Shown: positions 45,373 to 54,938 of the stretch, one piece after another
Numbering within the stretch: position 1 is the stretch's first letter
Layout: each line of letters opens with the position of its first letter
DNA from: Holtiella sp036655075
GTDB lineage: Bacteria; Bacillota; Clostridia; Lachnospirales; Cellulosilyticaceae
Length of the DNA stretch: 64,000 nt
NCBI RefSeq assembly: GCF_036655075.1
Contig: NZ_JAVVQU010000004.1
Location: 1 to 64,000 of the forward strand
Reading direction: 5' to 3'
Translations under genes and position numbers: made by a program
Notes under the pieces: generated by a model
What the model was told of the DNA's origin: nothing
What the model saw: only the letters and a program-made list of their open reading frames with translations
Database searches by the model: none

Positions 45373-46896
45373 TTAATTTGTAGTAGGTAAAGTTTTTATA
45401 CTTGTTTCAAGTGTTCCATCTTGGAAAGTAGTTGCGATGGTAAGGCGTGCACCATCAAAGTCAGAAAGCATACAGTTTTGAACAGATAAGCTTAAAGTGT
45501 CAGGTGTAGTTGCTTGGTAGTATACTTCATAGACAAAGTAGTCATCTTCTTTTAATGTAGGAACAAGAGTAAGTGGTAAATCGGAAGTGAGTTCTACTAA
45601 GTCTAAGTTGTGGTGTGCATCATCTTGTTGCTTAGCTCTTAAGGTAACAGCGTTATTATGTTCAAATCCAAGTATATGTAGGTTGAGCAAAGCAAAGCTA
45701 TTAGGTTTAAGTTTCAAGGTTAATAATTTATACCACTCATCTTTGTGAGTTATATTGAGGTAATGTCCCATAGAATAAGTTGGGAAACGGTGAACCTTGC
45801 TAATAGCTTGATGGTCATATGATGCAGTATTTTGCATAATGGCTGGTAAATAGCAACTTAGGTTATGACAAACAATATCTCCTTTTTGCTCTGTGAGTAG
45901 ATAAAGTGCTTGAGCCTGATTGTCGTAAGTAAAGCAAGAATAGCCATCATTACTTGTGTGAAGCACTTCTGCAATGGTATTCCAATGAATATAATCATCT
46001 GTCACCATTAAAGTAAGTTTGCTACGTTGCCAAGAAATACCTGTGTGTTGTGGTGTAGCATAGACGCAGTACTCTTTTTGGTTAGGAGCGGTGAATTTAA
46101 GTAAAGGTGATTGACAGCCGCCAAGTTCATAGAGTGTGTTATTAGAAGTGTGAGGAGTCCAAGTTGTTCCAAGGTCTGAAGTTGTGTAGAAGCCTCTAGC
46201 GTCAGTGAGTGGCGTACGACATGAAATGAGGATTTCGTTTGGCTTATATTCAACAATAGAACTTTCGGAAGAGTAGGTCTCAATACGTGTTTCGCTTTGG
46301 TGCCATGTTGCACCATGGTCTGTAGAGTAAATAATGCCTGCTGTAGAGCGAATGTTAGTATGAGGTGGTACCCAGCGTTGAATAGGTATAACAAGCGTTC
46401 CATTTTCTAATTGAATACCATTGCCTGGGCCTTGCAAGAACAAATTACACGCATCATCATAGAACTTTTTGAGACTGATTTCTTCAGACCAAGTTTTGCC
46501 ATCATCGTCAGAATAAGCATAAACCAAATCTTGCATTTTGTTATTTTCAGAATCTAAATGCATATGTAGGTCAAGGGCTAGAGCAAAGAGAAAGATGCGG
46601 CCTGTTACATGGTCTACAACAATGCAACCATCCATTTTACGGGAGTGGTCTTTATGAATGCCACGTCTGTGATGAACGACTTGTTTATCTATCCAAGTCT
46701 TTCCTCCGTCTTCGCTTCTTGCAATGCCAATATCGATAAGATTGTAATCTGAAGAATCTACATAACGAATATCACTTCCTGCTATAAGAGTCCCCTTTTT
46801 TGTAATGGTCATAAAAGGAATACGGAAGTAGTGAGCGTTGAAGTCGTTATCATGTTCAAAAACAAGAGAACTAGGTAAAATATTTTGTGAAAACAT
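45373..46896 (-). CDS. GH33 exo-alpha-sialidase, cytosolic
   Basis: A six-bladed propeller sialidase of 507 residues. It has the YFRIP motif (first Arg of the triad), four Asp boxes (SEDGGKTW, SDDDGKTW, STDHGATW, TSDLGTTW) and CRTPLTDARG downstream. A beta-sandwich tail (~385-507) follows. GH33 enzymes release terminal sialic acid from glycans. No signal peptide or lectin module, unlike secreted sialidases of gut clostridia. No nan genes (lyase, kinase, epimerase) lie in the window, so free sialic acid must be handled elsewhere. RBS AAAGGGG before 46896. First gene of a leftward operon divergent from the gene at 47053. Confidence 0.9.
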   Translation of the reverse strand: MFSQNILPSSLVFEHDNDFNAHYFRIPFMTITKKGTLIAGSDIRYVDSSDYNLIDIGIARSEDGGKTWIDKQVVHHRRGIHKDHSRKMDGCIVVDHVTGRIFLFALALDLHMHLDSENNKMQDLVYAYSDDDGKTWSEEISLKKFYDDACNLFLQGPGNGIQLENGTLVIPIQRWVPPHTNIRSTAGIIYSTDHGATWHQSETRIETYSSESSIVEYKPNEILISCRTPLTDARGFYTTSDLGTTWTPHTSNNTLYELGGCQSPLLKFTAPNQKEYCVYATPQHTGISWQRSKLTLMVTDDYIHWNTIAEVLHTSNDGYSCFTYDNQAQALYLLTEQKGDIVCHNLSCYLPAIMQNTASYDHQAISKVHRFPTYSMGHYLNITHKDEWYKLLTLKLKPNSFALLNLHILGFEHNNAVTLRAKQQDDAHHNLDLVELTSDLPLTLVPTLKEDDYFVYEVYYQATTPDTLSLSVQNCMLSDFDGARLTIATTFQDGTLETSIKTLPTTN

Positions 46897-47052
46897 TCTG
46901 ATGCCCCTTTCAAAAATAGCTATAATAATCCTATAATAAAATAAAAACTAAAATTTTACTACAAAAAGTTAAAAAAATATATGAATTACACTAACTTTAA
47001 TGTAATATAAATCTTATGTATACAAAACTGACAATAAAAAGGAGTTTTTGGC

Positions 47053-49416
47053 ATGAAAAAGCAAGCGTTAGTGAACATTTATCATTTTATTAGAAAATCA
47101 ACTTACAACGATGGTGTTTTTACGTGGGAAGATTTCGATACTTTAAAAAATGAGATGGATATTCTAAAACAACATCAGCTACCAGCTACTTATGCACTTA
47201 AGCATGATGCTGTTATGGATGCACAATATACACGACTTATTAAGTCTATGGTAGACGAGAAAGATGAAATAGGAGCATGGTGGGAAATTACACAGGAGAT
47301 GGCAGATAAAGCAGGCGTAACATGGAAGGGCTGTGATGTGATCGACCTACATGTAAAAGCGGGATACTCTCTGGCTTATACACCAGAAGAAAGAAAAAAA
47401 CTTATAGATGTTTATATGAAAGACTTTAAAGAAGTCTATGGATACTATCCAAAAACAATTGGTTCTTGGGTTATGGACATTGTATCCTTTGAGTATGCCA
47501 AAGAAAAGTATGGTGTAATTGGTGGGGCACTTTGTAGAGATCAAAAAGGAATTGATGGCTTTACTCTTTGGGGTGGATATGTCAATGGTGCCTACTATCC
47601 AAGTAAAGTTAATGAGAACATACCTGCTCAAAGTCATGAGATGCAAGTGGATATGCCAATCTTTAAGTTATTGGGACCGGACCCAATCTATAACTTTGAA
47701 GCGGAAGTTAGAGAAGGTGCAGGTGGCATTTATACATTAGAACCAGCTTGGACTTGTGGACAGTCTGAAACATGGGTGAAGTGGCTCTTTGACTGTATTA
47801 CGAAAGAGGAGCAATTAGGTTATGGTTACACACAAGCAGGGCAAGAAAATAGCTTTATTTGGGGTAATGTAGGTGATGGATTTGAGATGCAAATGCGTCA
47901 CATTGCCAACTTGAGAAAAGAAAATAAAATCCGAGTAGAAAGTCTTAGAGATTCATCTCTTTGGTTTAAAAAGAAGTACCAACTGACACCACCTGTCACC
48001 TATACAGCAACAAATGACTGGAATGAAACGTTTGATTTAAAAACCACTTGGTATAGCAGTCGCTTTTATCGCAGTAGCTTAATGCTAGATAAGGGGGTAC
48101 TTAGTATAAGAGACTTATACATATTTGATGAGCAATATCCATCTCGTTATTTAAATAGTGCTATTGATAATAATGAAAGTATATTTGATGCATTACCAAT
48201 TCTGAATGCATGCTACTGGAGTACAAAGGAACAAAGAGCAAGCATTGAGTTTGTAAATCTGACAACAGGAGAAGTGATTGCTGGACAAGAAGTGACATTT
48301 GAGGGGCAAGAAGATGATAAAACTTGGATTGCAACATGGACTATTCAAGAAGGTCAAAAACTTGTTATTACCCATACAGAAGCCAAAATACATTTTGAAC
48401 TTCAACAAGAAGGACAAGCAGGATTAGCGTGGGGAATTAGAATCAATACGCTCCCTGTTCTAAGAGAAATTAGAGATAATCAACTCATTTGTGAGCATGA
48501 AAACTTTACTTATAAGATGGAAGTAGAGGGGGCTACATGTATGCAAATAGAGCAGCAAGTATTTATTACACCTGTAAATGATGAATGTAGCTTTATTATG
48601 AATGAAAGTGAAAGTGTAAGAAGTTTAGAAGTTTTCCAAACAAGGTACTTAGAAGATTCAATAAGCTTTGATGCAAAGGTGGAGGCAACTGTTGAAATTG
48701 ATTTAGATAAAATAAGTAAGATTAAACTTATTAAACCAATTCTGTCTCACCGTGCAAAGGTGAAACAATATGATGAGATTGTATATTGCACAATGACAGA
48801 TATTAATGAGGAAAGTGTTATACATTATACACTAAATGGAGAAGAACCAACTGGGGAGTCTTCTAGATATACAGAACCTATTGAAGTAAAAGATGACTGC
48901 GTTATTAAAGCGCGTGCTTTTAAAGAAGGACGTATCCCGAGTGACAGCGTAGAAGCTAAATACTTTAATACGTTACCAATATTAGGAATAACAAGTGAAA
49001 CACAATTTGATCCACGAAAAGTTTTTAACCGAAATGGCGCAAATGATTTAATAGATGGAGAAAAGGGTAGCTTAAACTATGTAGATAATTGTTGGCTCAT
49101 TACGACAGACGTATTAGATGTTGTACTAGATTTAGGTGAGGCGCGTAAAATAAAAGGCATTAATGTAGGGTTTATGCAAAGTAAGAGATCGGGTCCATGC
49201 TATCCAGAGTACGTGACCTATTACGTATCTAAAGACGGTGAACATTTTGAAGAAGTCTTTACACAAAATGTACATGAAGAAAGTGGAGATCCGGATATAG
49301 AAATTAAAGATATAGTGGCTGCGATTAATGTAGAGGCAAGATATGTAAAAGTAAAAGCAAAACCGTATAAGTTCTATTTCATTTTTACAGATGAAATCAT
49401 TATTCAAGGAGTATAG
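47053..49416 (+). CDS. Unclassified enzyme: deacetylase-like barrel with chitobiase-type and F5/8 C-terminal domains
   Basis: 787 residues. The N-terminal ~320 residues resemble a (beta/alpha)7 polysaccharide-deacetylase-like fold: ATYALKHDAVMD, then YGYYPKTIGSWVMDIVSFEYAKEKYGVIGGALCRDQ. I tentatively link it to the DUF3863/DUF3864 proteins. Central beta-sandwich domains (~330-560) follow. Next is a chitobiase/hexosaminidase C-terminal repeat (~575-650: IHYTLNGEEPTGESSRYTEPI ... IKARAFKEGRIPS), then an F5/8 discoidin-like module (~665-787: LVLDLGEARKIKGINVGF-like, YVKVKAKPYKFYF). I do not know its reaction; glycan deacetylation or hydrolysis is possible. No signal peptide. RBS AAGGAG before 47053, divergent from the sialidase operon, own terminator. 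Confidence 0.65.
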   Translation: MKKQALVNIYHFIRKSTYNDGVFTWEDFDTLKNEMDILKQHQLPATYALKHDAVMDAQYTRLIKSMVDEKDEIGAWWEITQEMADKAGVTWKGCDVIDLHVKAGYSLAYTPEERKKLIDVYMKDFKEVYGYYPKTIGSWVMDIVSFEYAKEKYGVIGGALCRDQKGIDGFTLWGGYVNGAYYPSKVNENIPAQSHEMQVDMPIFKLLGPDPIYNFEAEVREGAGGIYTLEPAWTCGQSETWVKWLFDCITKEEQLGYGYTQAGQENSFIWGNVGDGFEMQMRHIANLRKENKIRVESLRDSSLWFKKKYQLTPPVTYTATNDWNETFDLKTTWYSSRFYRSSLMLDKGVLSIRDLYIFDEQYPSRYLNSAIDNNESIFDALPILNACYWSTKEQRASIEFVNLTTGEVIAGQEVTFEGQEDDKTWIATWTIQEGQKLVITHTEAKIHFELQQEGQAGLAWGIRINTLPVLREIRDNQLICEHENFTYKMEVEGATCMQIEQQVFITPVNDECSFIMNESESVRSLEVFQTRYLEDSISFDAKVEATVEIDLDKISKIKLIKPILSHRAKVKQYDEIVYCTMTDINEESVIHYTLNGEEPTGESSRYTEPIEVKDDCVIKARAFKEGRIPSDSVEAKYFNTLPILGITSETQFDPRKVFNRNGANDLIDGEKGSLNYVDNCWLITTDVLDVVLDLGEARKIKGINVGFMQSKRSGPCYPEYVTYYVSKDGEHFEEVFTQNVHEESGDPDIEIKDIVAAINVEARYVKVKAKPYKFYFIFTDEIIIQGV

Positions 49417-49982
49417 AGAAGTAAGGTAACAAAAAGGTTAAAGTAAAGTTAAAATAGATAATTATAAATGAAAAGAATGAAGAAAGTAAAATTGAAATAA
49501 AATATTAAGTAAATAAGTTGGTAAAATACCAGAAATCAAAAAGGGAGTGATTTCTGGTATTTTTGTAAGTAAATCTAAAAAACAGCAATAAAAATACTAA
49601 AAATTTCAGATTTATATTGTAAGTTTCATCTAAATGTTGTAAAATATACTTAAATTACAAAACAAAAAAGTTATTTTTTGTGTAAAAGTGCAGTTTTTAT
49701 TTTAGAAATATAAAGATTGGATTTACTTAACAATAATAATATTTTACTAAAAAGTTGCAAAGCCATTAGAGTGCATAGTGGTGAAAAGTATGATTTTCTT
49801 GATAGAGACAATGGATAAAAGCACTGTAGTTGTCTTATGGAGTATAAAAAGGATCTTAATTGAAATTCAATGAAGATAAATCGAAGCTTATTATGAAAAT
49901 ATACTTGAATAACAAAACATAACGAATCTGGGAAAAGTATATTTTTAGAGATGAGTAAAACATCATGAGGAGGTAGCAGAAG
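49417..49982 (+). promoter_or_regulatory. 566-base leader of the transport operon with repeated AAAATATACTT elements
   Basis: No gene. After a terminator (49523-49567) about 415 bases of AT-rich sequence precede the binding-protein gene. AAAATATACTTAAATTACAAAACA (49641) recurs as AAAATATACTTGAATAACAAAACA (49896), 22 of 24 bases alike. The second copy's first 11 bases (49896-49906) also form a perfect inverted repeat with AAGTATATTTT at 49935-49945. This is likely operator or promoter architecture; a structured leader is also possible. RBS AGGAGG at 49970. Confidence 0.5.
49523..49567 (+). terminator. Intrinsic terminator before the transport operon
   Basis: A perfect 16-bp stem (49523-49538 with 49548-49563) built on ATACCAGAAATCA/TGATTTCTGGTAT is followed by tttg. 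Confidence 0.9.
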
Positions 49983-51992
49983 ATGCTAAAGAAATTTTCT
50001 AAAGTACTTGCGCTAGGATTGGCAGGAACAATAGCTCTAACAGGTTGTTCAGGGGGGAAAGGTGCTGAAGCGGGTAATGATGCAGCAAAGGGAGATAAAA
50101 ATGAACCAACTGTAATCCGTATTGGATCACATGCGGGGAATGGAATGAATCCAGACTATAAAGACCCTATAACGGGTGAGTATAGCATGAGTGAGATGAA
50201 CAGAGAAATTACAATCCAAGCAATGCAAAAAGTAAAAGATGAACTTAATGTTCAAATCGAATGGGTGCAATTCCCTGGAGATACAACAGAAGTACTTTTA
50301 CAAAGTGTAATGGCTGGGGACCCAGTTGCAGATATTGTTAACTTATATGCAAATTCACAAGGGATTATCTTAGGGCAAAATGTCCTTCAACCATTAGATG
50401 ATTACATGGAATACTTTGCAGAAGGCAGTGAAATTCCAGCACCAATCTATGGCAAACAATATTTCATTGAAGTAGCAGGTGGGAAAACACATCCATTATC
50501 ACCATTATTTTATAACATTGACTACATTGAACAAGTTGATGCTTTAAAAGAAAATGGCAAAACAATTTATCCAACAGACCTTTACAAAGATGGGAAATGG
50601 ACATGGAGTGTATTTGAAGATTACTTAGCTAAAATCAATGCACACTATGCAAACAGCCAAGGTCCAGAAAGACCAGAAAAAAGAATTGATGCATACAGAA
50701 CGGACTACACAGAAACACTTATTCAAGCAATGCATTCAGCAGGTGGAAGTATCTACGGTGATGAAGGTCTTGGTATAGAGTCAGAGGGGACAAAACAAGC
50801 TGTAGCATATGTTGAAGGTTTAATCAATAAAGGATTACTTCAATGTGATATTACAGAAGGCACAAGTAATAGAGCATACAATGCCCAAGGTGCACCATTT
50901 GACATGGGTGAATCAGTATTTGTAAATATTGAAGACTGGCGTTCATCAGGAGCAGCAGCAAAAGCAACTGAACGTGGACAATCTTTAGGATTTATTCCTT
51001 TCCCAAGACCAGATCATATGGCATTTGATGATCCAAATTACAGACAAGTTCGTACAGGTGGAGAATCATGGGCAGTACTTCGTGGTGTAGACGAAGCTAA
51101 AATTCCTTTAGCAATTCAAACATACCAAGTATATAATGCTGAAAGAAGTAGATTAGAAAAAGAAATGAATGGAGGTGCAGATGAAAAACCACCAATTAGA
51201 ATAGGTATTGACTTATTCCATGAAGAAATTGGTGCAGATATGCAAGATATTTACTACTCAAGTATTGAAAGAACAGAAGTAAATGAATTATCCAACATGA
51301 CAGGAGTTTACTGGGACTTCATGAAACTTGCAGGAGATTCAATCTACGGTGTAGATGGTTCACCAAGTTATGAAGTAGCGGTAGAAGCTAGAAAAGCAAC
51401 AATCACTGACAAAATTGCTCAAGTAGAAGCAACATTAAATAGTACAGAAGTAAAAGATAATATTGCACCAGCTTTCACACAAGTAGAAGAAGGTAAAACA
51501 TATGCATTTGCTAAAGGCACAGACCCAGCGTCAATTGATTGGGCAAGTGAATTTACAGTAGCAGACAACATTGATGGTAAACTTGATGCAGCAAATGTTA
51601 AATTTGATTCATCAGCAACAGATTTCAATACAGTTGGTCTTTACAGCAAAGGTGTTGTAGGTACAATCTCTGATTCAAATGCTAATGAAGGTAAACAAAA
51701 TATCAACATTACAATTTTTGATGATAAAAATACAACAGCTCCAACACTTACAATGAAAGAAGAACTTAGAACAATTACTGTTGGTGAAGAATCAGCAAAT
51801 ATTAACTGGGCTAATGACTTCGTAGAAGTTGCTATAGATAAAGATGGCTTAGACCTTAAAGCAATGGTAGTAGCTGATTTATCAGAAATTGATACAACAA
51901 CAGCAGGTACATACAATGTTACAATCAGTGTAACAGATTATGCAGGGAACGAAACAGCTCAAACAATAGAAGTACAAGTTGTAGCTGAGTAA
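49983..51992 (+). CDS. Lipoprotein extracellular solute-binding protein with two C-terminal Ig-like domains
   Basis: This 669-residue substrate-binding lipoprotein of a CUT1-type carbohydrate ABC importer has a signal peptide ending in the lipobox ALTGC (Cys22). The family-1/LplA-like binding domain occupies ~45-500: VQIEWVQFPGDTTEVLLQSVMAGDPVADIVNLY, PHPLFYNIDYIE-like TSLFYN region (HPLSPLFYNIDYIEQ), WTWSVFEDYLAKI, GGESWAVLRG. Two Ig/cadherin-like domains, each opening at a TAP or IAP turn (~505-590 and ~592-669), follow; binding proteins normally end after the binding lobes. The tails may lift the protein through the wall or contact partners. RBS AGGAGG. First gene of the nine-gene transport operon. 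It has a large pocket family fold, suited to oligosaccharides. Confidence 0.88.
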   Translation: MLKKFSKVLALGLAGTIALTGCSGGKGAEAGNDAAKGDKNEPTVIRIGSHAGNGMNPDYKDPITGEYSMSEMNREITIQAMQKVKDELNVQIEWVQFPGDTTEVLLQSVMAGDPVADIVNLYANSQGIILGQNVLQPLDDYMEYFAEGSEIPAPIYGKQYFIEVAGGKTHPLSPLFYNIDYIEQVDALKENGKTIYPTDLYKDGKWTWSVFEDYLAKINAHYANSQGPERPEKRIDAYRTDYTETLIQAMHSAGGSIYGDEGLGIESEGTKQAVAYVEGLINKGLLQCDITEGTSNRAYNAQGAPFDMGESVFVNIEDWRSSGAAAKATERGQSLGFIPFPRPDHMAFDDPNYRQVRTGGESWAVLRGVDEAKIPLAIQTYQVYNAERSRLEKEMNGGADEKPPIRIGIDLFHEEIGADMQDIYYSSIERTEVNELSNMTGVYWDFMKLAGDSIYGVDGSPSYEVAVEARKATITDKIAQVEATLNSTEVKDNIAPAFTQVEEGKTYAFAKGTDPASIDWASEFTVADNIDGKLDAANVKFDSSATDFNTVGLYSKGVVGTISDSNANEGKQNINITIFDDKNTTAPTLTMKEELRTITVGEESANINWANDFVEVAIDKDGLDLKAMVVADLSEIDTTTAGTYNVTISVTDYAGNETAQTIEVQVVAE

Positions 51993-52024
51993 AAAAGTAA
52001 TTAGTCATATTAGGAGGCGAGGCA

Positions 52025-54919
52025 ATGAATAAGAAGCTTATAGGAAGCTTAATATTATCATTGGTTGCCCTTGCTGCCATTGGTTATAGCTATAAGAGTG
52101 CTAATGACTCAAAGCAAGGTGTGTATACAATAGGCGTGCCAACAGATAGAGAAGTATTCTATGAAAGTACATATGCGTCTTACTTAAGTTCTAACGGGTA
52201 TCAAGGGAATATGTCAAAAGGTGAAGTTGTAGTCGATGTGAATAACTATGCGGCTACAGATGGCACTCGTGTAACGACGGACCAAGAAGGTGTAACAACA
52301 CCTGAACAAGGGAAAGTAACATGGCAGTTTGACGTTAAAACACCGGGGTTTTATAACTTAGAAGTAGGGTATTTACCTGTAGAAGGTAAAAACTCTACTA
52401 TCGAAAGAAAAATGTATTTAGATGATCAAATCTACTTTAAAGGGATGGAGCAATTAAGCTTTAGCCGTGAATGGGTAAATGAGACATCTGAAATTGAAGT
52501 TAGAAACAATAATGAAATAAGACCCAATACCATAGAACTTAGAAATGAAAAAAATGTATTCGTAGAAGATGCACAAAGAAGAGGATCAGAACCTTATAAG
52601 TTTTACTTATCAGAGGGGACACACACACTTACTTTTGAATCTATCAAAGAGCCTGTAAAAATTACAGAACTTGTGTTTAAAGCAGACGAACCACTCCTTA
52701 GCTATGAAGAAACTATTAACCAACTACAAGGAACATACCCTCTTTATGAGGGTAGCCTTCTTGTAGGGCAAGCAGAGCGCAATGAGGGTATTACAAAAAA
52801 TGTATTAAAATCTTCAAGAGCAATACTCATGAATACTAACTACTCAAGTTCAAGAATAGAACCAGCACATCCGTACAACCTAGTGTTCAACACAGTTGGA
52901 GGAGATAGCTGGAAGACACCGGGAGATGGTATTACATGGGAAGTTGAAGTTCCAGAAGCAGGACTCTACCAAGTTTCATTTACGGCAAGACAAAGTGCTA
53001 ATAGAGGTGGAGTATCCTACAGAAAATTATTAGTAAATGGTGAAGTACCATTTAAAGAAGCAAATAGTATAGGTTTCCCATATAGTACAGGATTTAAGAA
53101 CTATGTGATAGGAGATGAGAATGGAGCATATTTAATTCCACTTGAAAAAGGTGTTAATTCCATTACGTTAGAGACTGTACTTGGTCAATTTGATAGAGCG
53201 ACTACAGAGGTTCAAGAAAGTTTATTTATCCTCAATGAAACTTATCGTAAGATCATTCAATTAACAGGTACGGTACCAGATAGTTATATTGATTATGAAA
53301 TTGAGAAGAAACTTCCAGAAGTTAAAGAGATCTTTATAGAAGAATCAGAAAGACTTGCCAATATACTAGAAGAAGTTATTAGTATTACAGGAGAAAAAGG
53401 TGAAGATGCTGTTGTCATTGATAAGCTTGCTATACAACTTGAGCGACTTGCAAAAAAACCAGAACTTGTTGTTAAAGAACTGGGACAACTTAAAAATAAC
53501 ATATCTTCACTAGGTCTATGGAATATGGAAGTAGCAACTATGCCACTTGAAGTAGACTCTCTTACACTAGGGGTTGAAGGTGCAGAACTTAAACAGACAG
53601 AAGCAGGGTTTATAGAAAACTTTGGTTATGAAGCACAAAGATTCTTAGCAACATTTATAGTAGATGAAACACAAATGTCTGGAGAGGTAGACAAAAAGCA
53701 AGAATCAATTAAAGTGTGGATTGGTACAGGACGTGATCAAGCACAAGTTATGATGAACTTGATTGAGGAACGCTTTACACCACTTACGGGTATTAATGTT
53801 GAGTTAGAACTTATTCCTGAAAGTGTTATCATTCCTGCTACACTTGCAGGACGGGGACCAGATGTTGTGACAGGTATCACAGAGCAACAAGCAATGAACT
53901 TTGCGGTGCGTAATGCGCTTGTAGATTTAAGTGAGCTTGAAAGCTTTGAAGAGAAGTATGCAGACTATGAACCAAGTGCATTTGAAGGAATTACATTCCA
54001 AGAAGGAATATTTGGTTTACCAGAACAACAATCTTTCATGATGTTATTCTATAGACAAGATATCTTAGATGAACTTGGACTTGAAATTCCTCGTACATGG
54101 GATGACGTTAAAGCAATCATTCCAATTTTACAAATGAATAACTATGACTTCTATATGCCAGCAGGTACAGCGGATCCAAATGGAACAATGTATGCATCAC
54201 TTGTATTCCAAGGCGGAGATGATATGTATCTTGGACAGGGGAATAACTATGGTATAGAAACAGGGTTATATGAAAATGGCCCAATGCAGACTTTCCAAGA
54301 GTATACTCAGTTCTTTACAAGCTACCATTTACCAGTAGCAGCAGACTTTGCTAACCGATTTAGAACAGGAGAAGTGCCAATGGGTATTTCACCTTATACG
54401 ACATATAGTCAGCTTCAAGTATCAGCACCTGAAATTCGTGGTCTTTGGTCATTTGCACCGGTACCAGGAAAAGTGCAAGAAGATGGTACAATCAATAATA
54501 CTTTTGTATCAAGCACAACCCAATGTATTATGCTTGATCAAGCAGATAATAAAGATGCTGCTTGGGAATTTATGAAATGGTGGACAAGCGAAGAAATACA
54601 GCTTCAATACGGAACAACTATTGAAGGGATTATGGGACCTGCTGCACGTTATCCAAGTGCAAACGTGGATGTAGTAGAACAACTTCCATGGTCAGTAAAA
54701 GATGCTGATTCATTAAAAGAACAATTTAGAGCGACAAAAGGATTGCCAGAAGTACCAGGGGGTTATATGACCGCTCGTATGGTAAGTTACGCATTTAAAA
54801 ATGTTGTAACAGATGGACAAAATCCAAGAGAAGCACTGTACTTAAATGCTAAATCAATTAATGATGAGCTCACTAAAAAACGTAAAGAATTTAATTTATC
54901 AACTGTAGAATCAGAATAA
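52025..54919 (+). CDS. Membrane-anchored chimera: tandem CBM-like domains plus extracellular solute-binding protein
   Basis: 964 residues in an unusual order. An N-terminal membrane helix (~5-22) has no cleavage-site or lipobox Cys, so the protein should stay anchored. Two CBM6/35-like beta-sandwiches follow: ~40-225 (VTWQFDVKTPGFYNLEVGYLP, YLSEGTHTLTFESI) and ~275-405 (ITWEVEVPEAGLYQVSFTAR, IPLEKGVNSITLE). A helical stretch (~410-500) leads to a family-1 binding domain (~555-964) with IPESVIIPATLAGRGPDVV, MLFYRQDILDELGLEIPRTWDDV and WEFMKWWTSEEIQ. It probably passes glycans to a permease pair, holding them with the CBM-like part. RBS AGGAGG, 32 bases after the first binding protein. Confidence 0.85.
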   Translation: MNKKLIGSLILSLVALAAIGYSYKSANDSKQGVYTIGVPTDREVFYESTYASYLSSNGYQGNMSKGEVVVDVNNYAATDGTRVTTDQEGVTTPEQGKVTWQFDVKTPGFYNLEVGYLPVEGKNSTIERKMYLDDQIYFKGMEQLSFSREWVNETSEIEVRNNNEIRPNTIELRNEKNVFVEDAQRRGSEPYKFYLSEGTHTLTFESIKEPVKITELVFKADEPLLSYEETINQLQGTYPLYEGSLLVGQAERNEGITKNVLKSSRAILMNTNYSSSRIEPAHPYNLVFNTVGGDSWKTPGDGITWEVEVPEAGLYQVSFTARQSANRGGVSYRKLLVNGEVPFKEANSIGFPYSTGFKNYVIGDENGAYLIPLEKGVNSITLETVLGQFDRATTEVQESLFILNETYRKIIQLTGTVPDSYIDYEIEKKLPEVKEIFIEESERLANILEEVISITGEKGEDAVVIDKLAIQLERLAKKPELVVKELGQLKNNISSLGLWNMEVATMPLEVDSLTLGVEGAELKQTEAGFIENFGYEAQRFLATFIVDETQMSGEVDKKQESIKVWIGTGRDQAQVMMNLIEERFTPLTGINVELELIPESVIIPATLAGRGPDVVTGITEQQAMNFAVRNALVDLSELESFEEKYADYEPSAFEGITFQEGIFGLPEQQSFMMLFYRQDILDELGLEIPRTWDDVKAIIPILQMNNYDFYMPAGTADPNGTMYASLVFQGGDDMYLGQGNNYGIETGLYENGPMQTFQEYTQFFTSYHLPVAADFANRFRTGEVPMGISPYTTYSQLQVSAPEIRGLWSFAPVPGKVQEDGTINNTFVSSTTQCIMLDQADNKDAAWEFMKWWTSEEIQLQYGTTIEGIMGPAARYPSANVDVVEQLPWSVKDADSLKEQFRATKGLPEVPGGYMTARMVSYAFKNVVTDGQNPREALYLNAKSINDELTKKRKEFNLSTVESE

Positions 54920-54938
54920 ATTTAATAAGGAGGGTAGC

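Noticed and set aside
46008..46403. 131-codon minus-strand frame inside the sialidase gene
   Set aside because: It is in another frame of a clear GH33 gene with Asp boxes; its translation resembles nothing.
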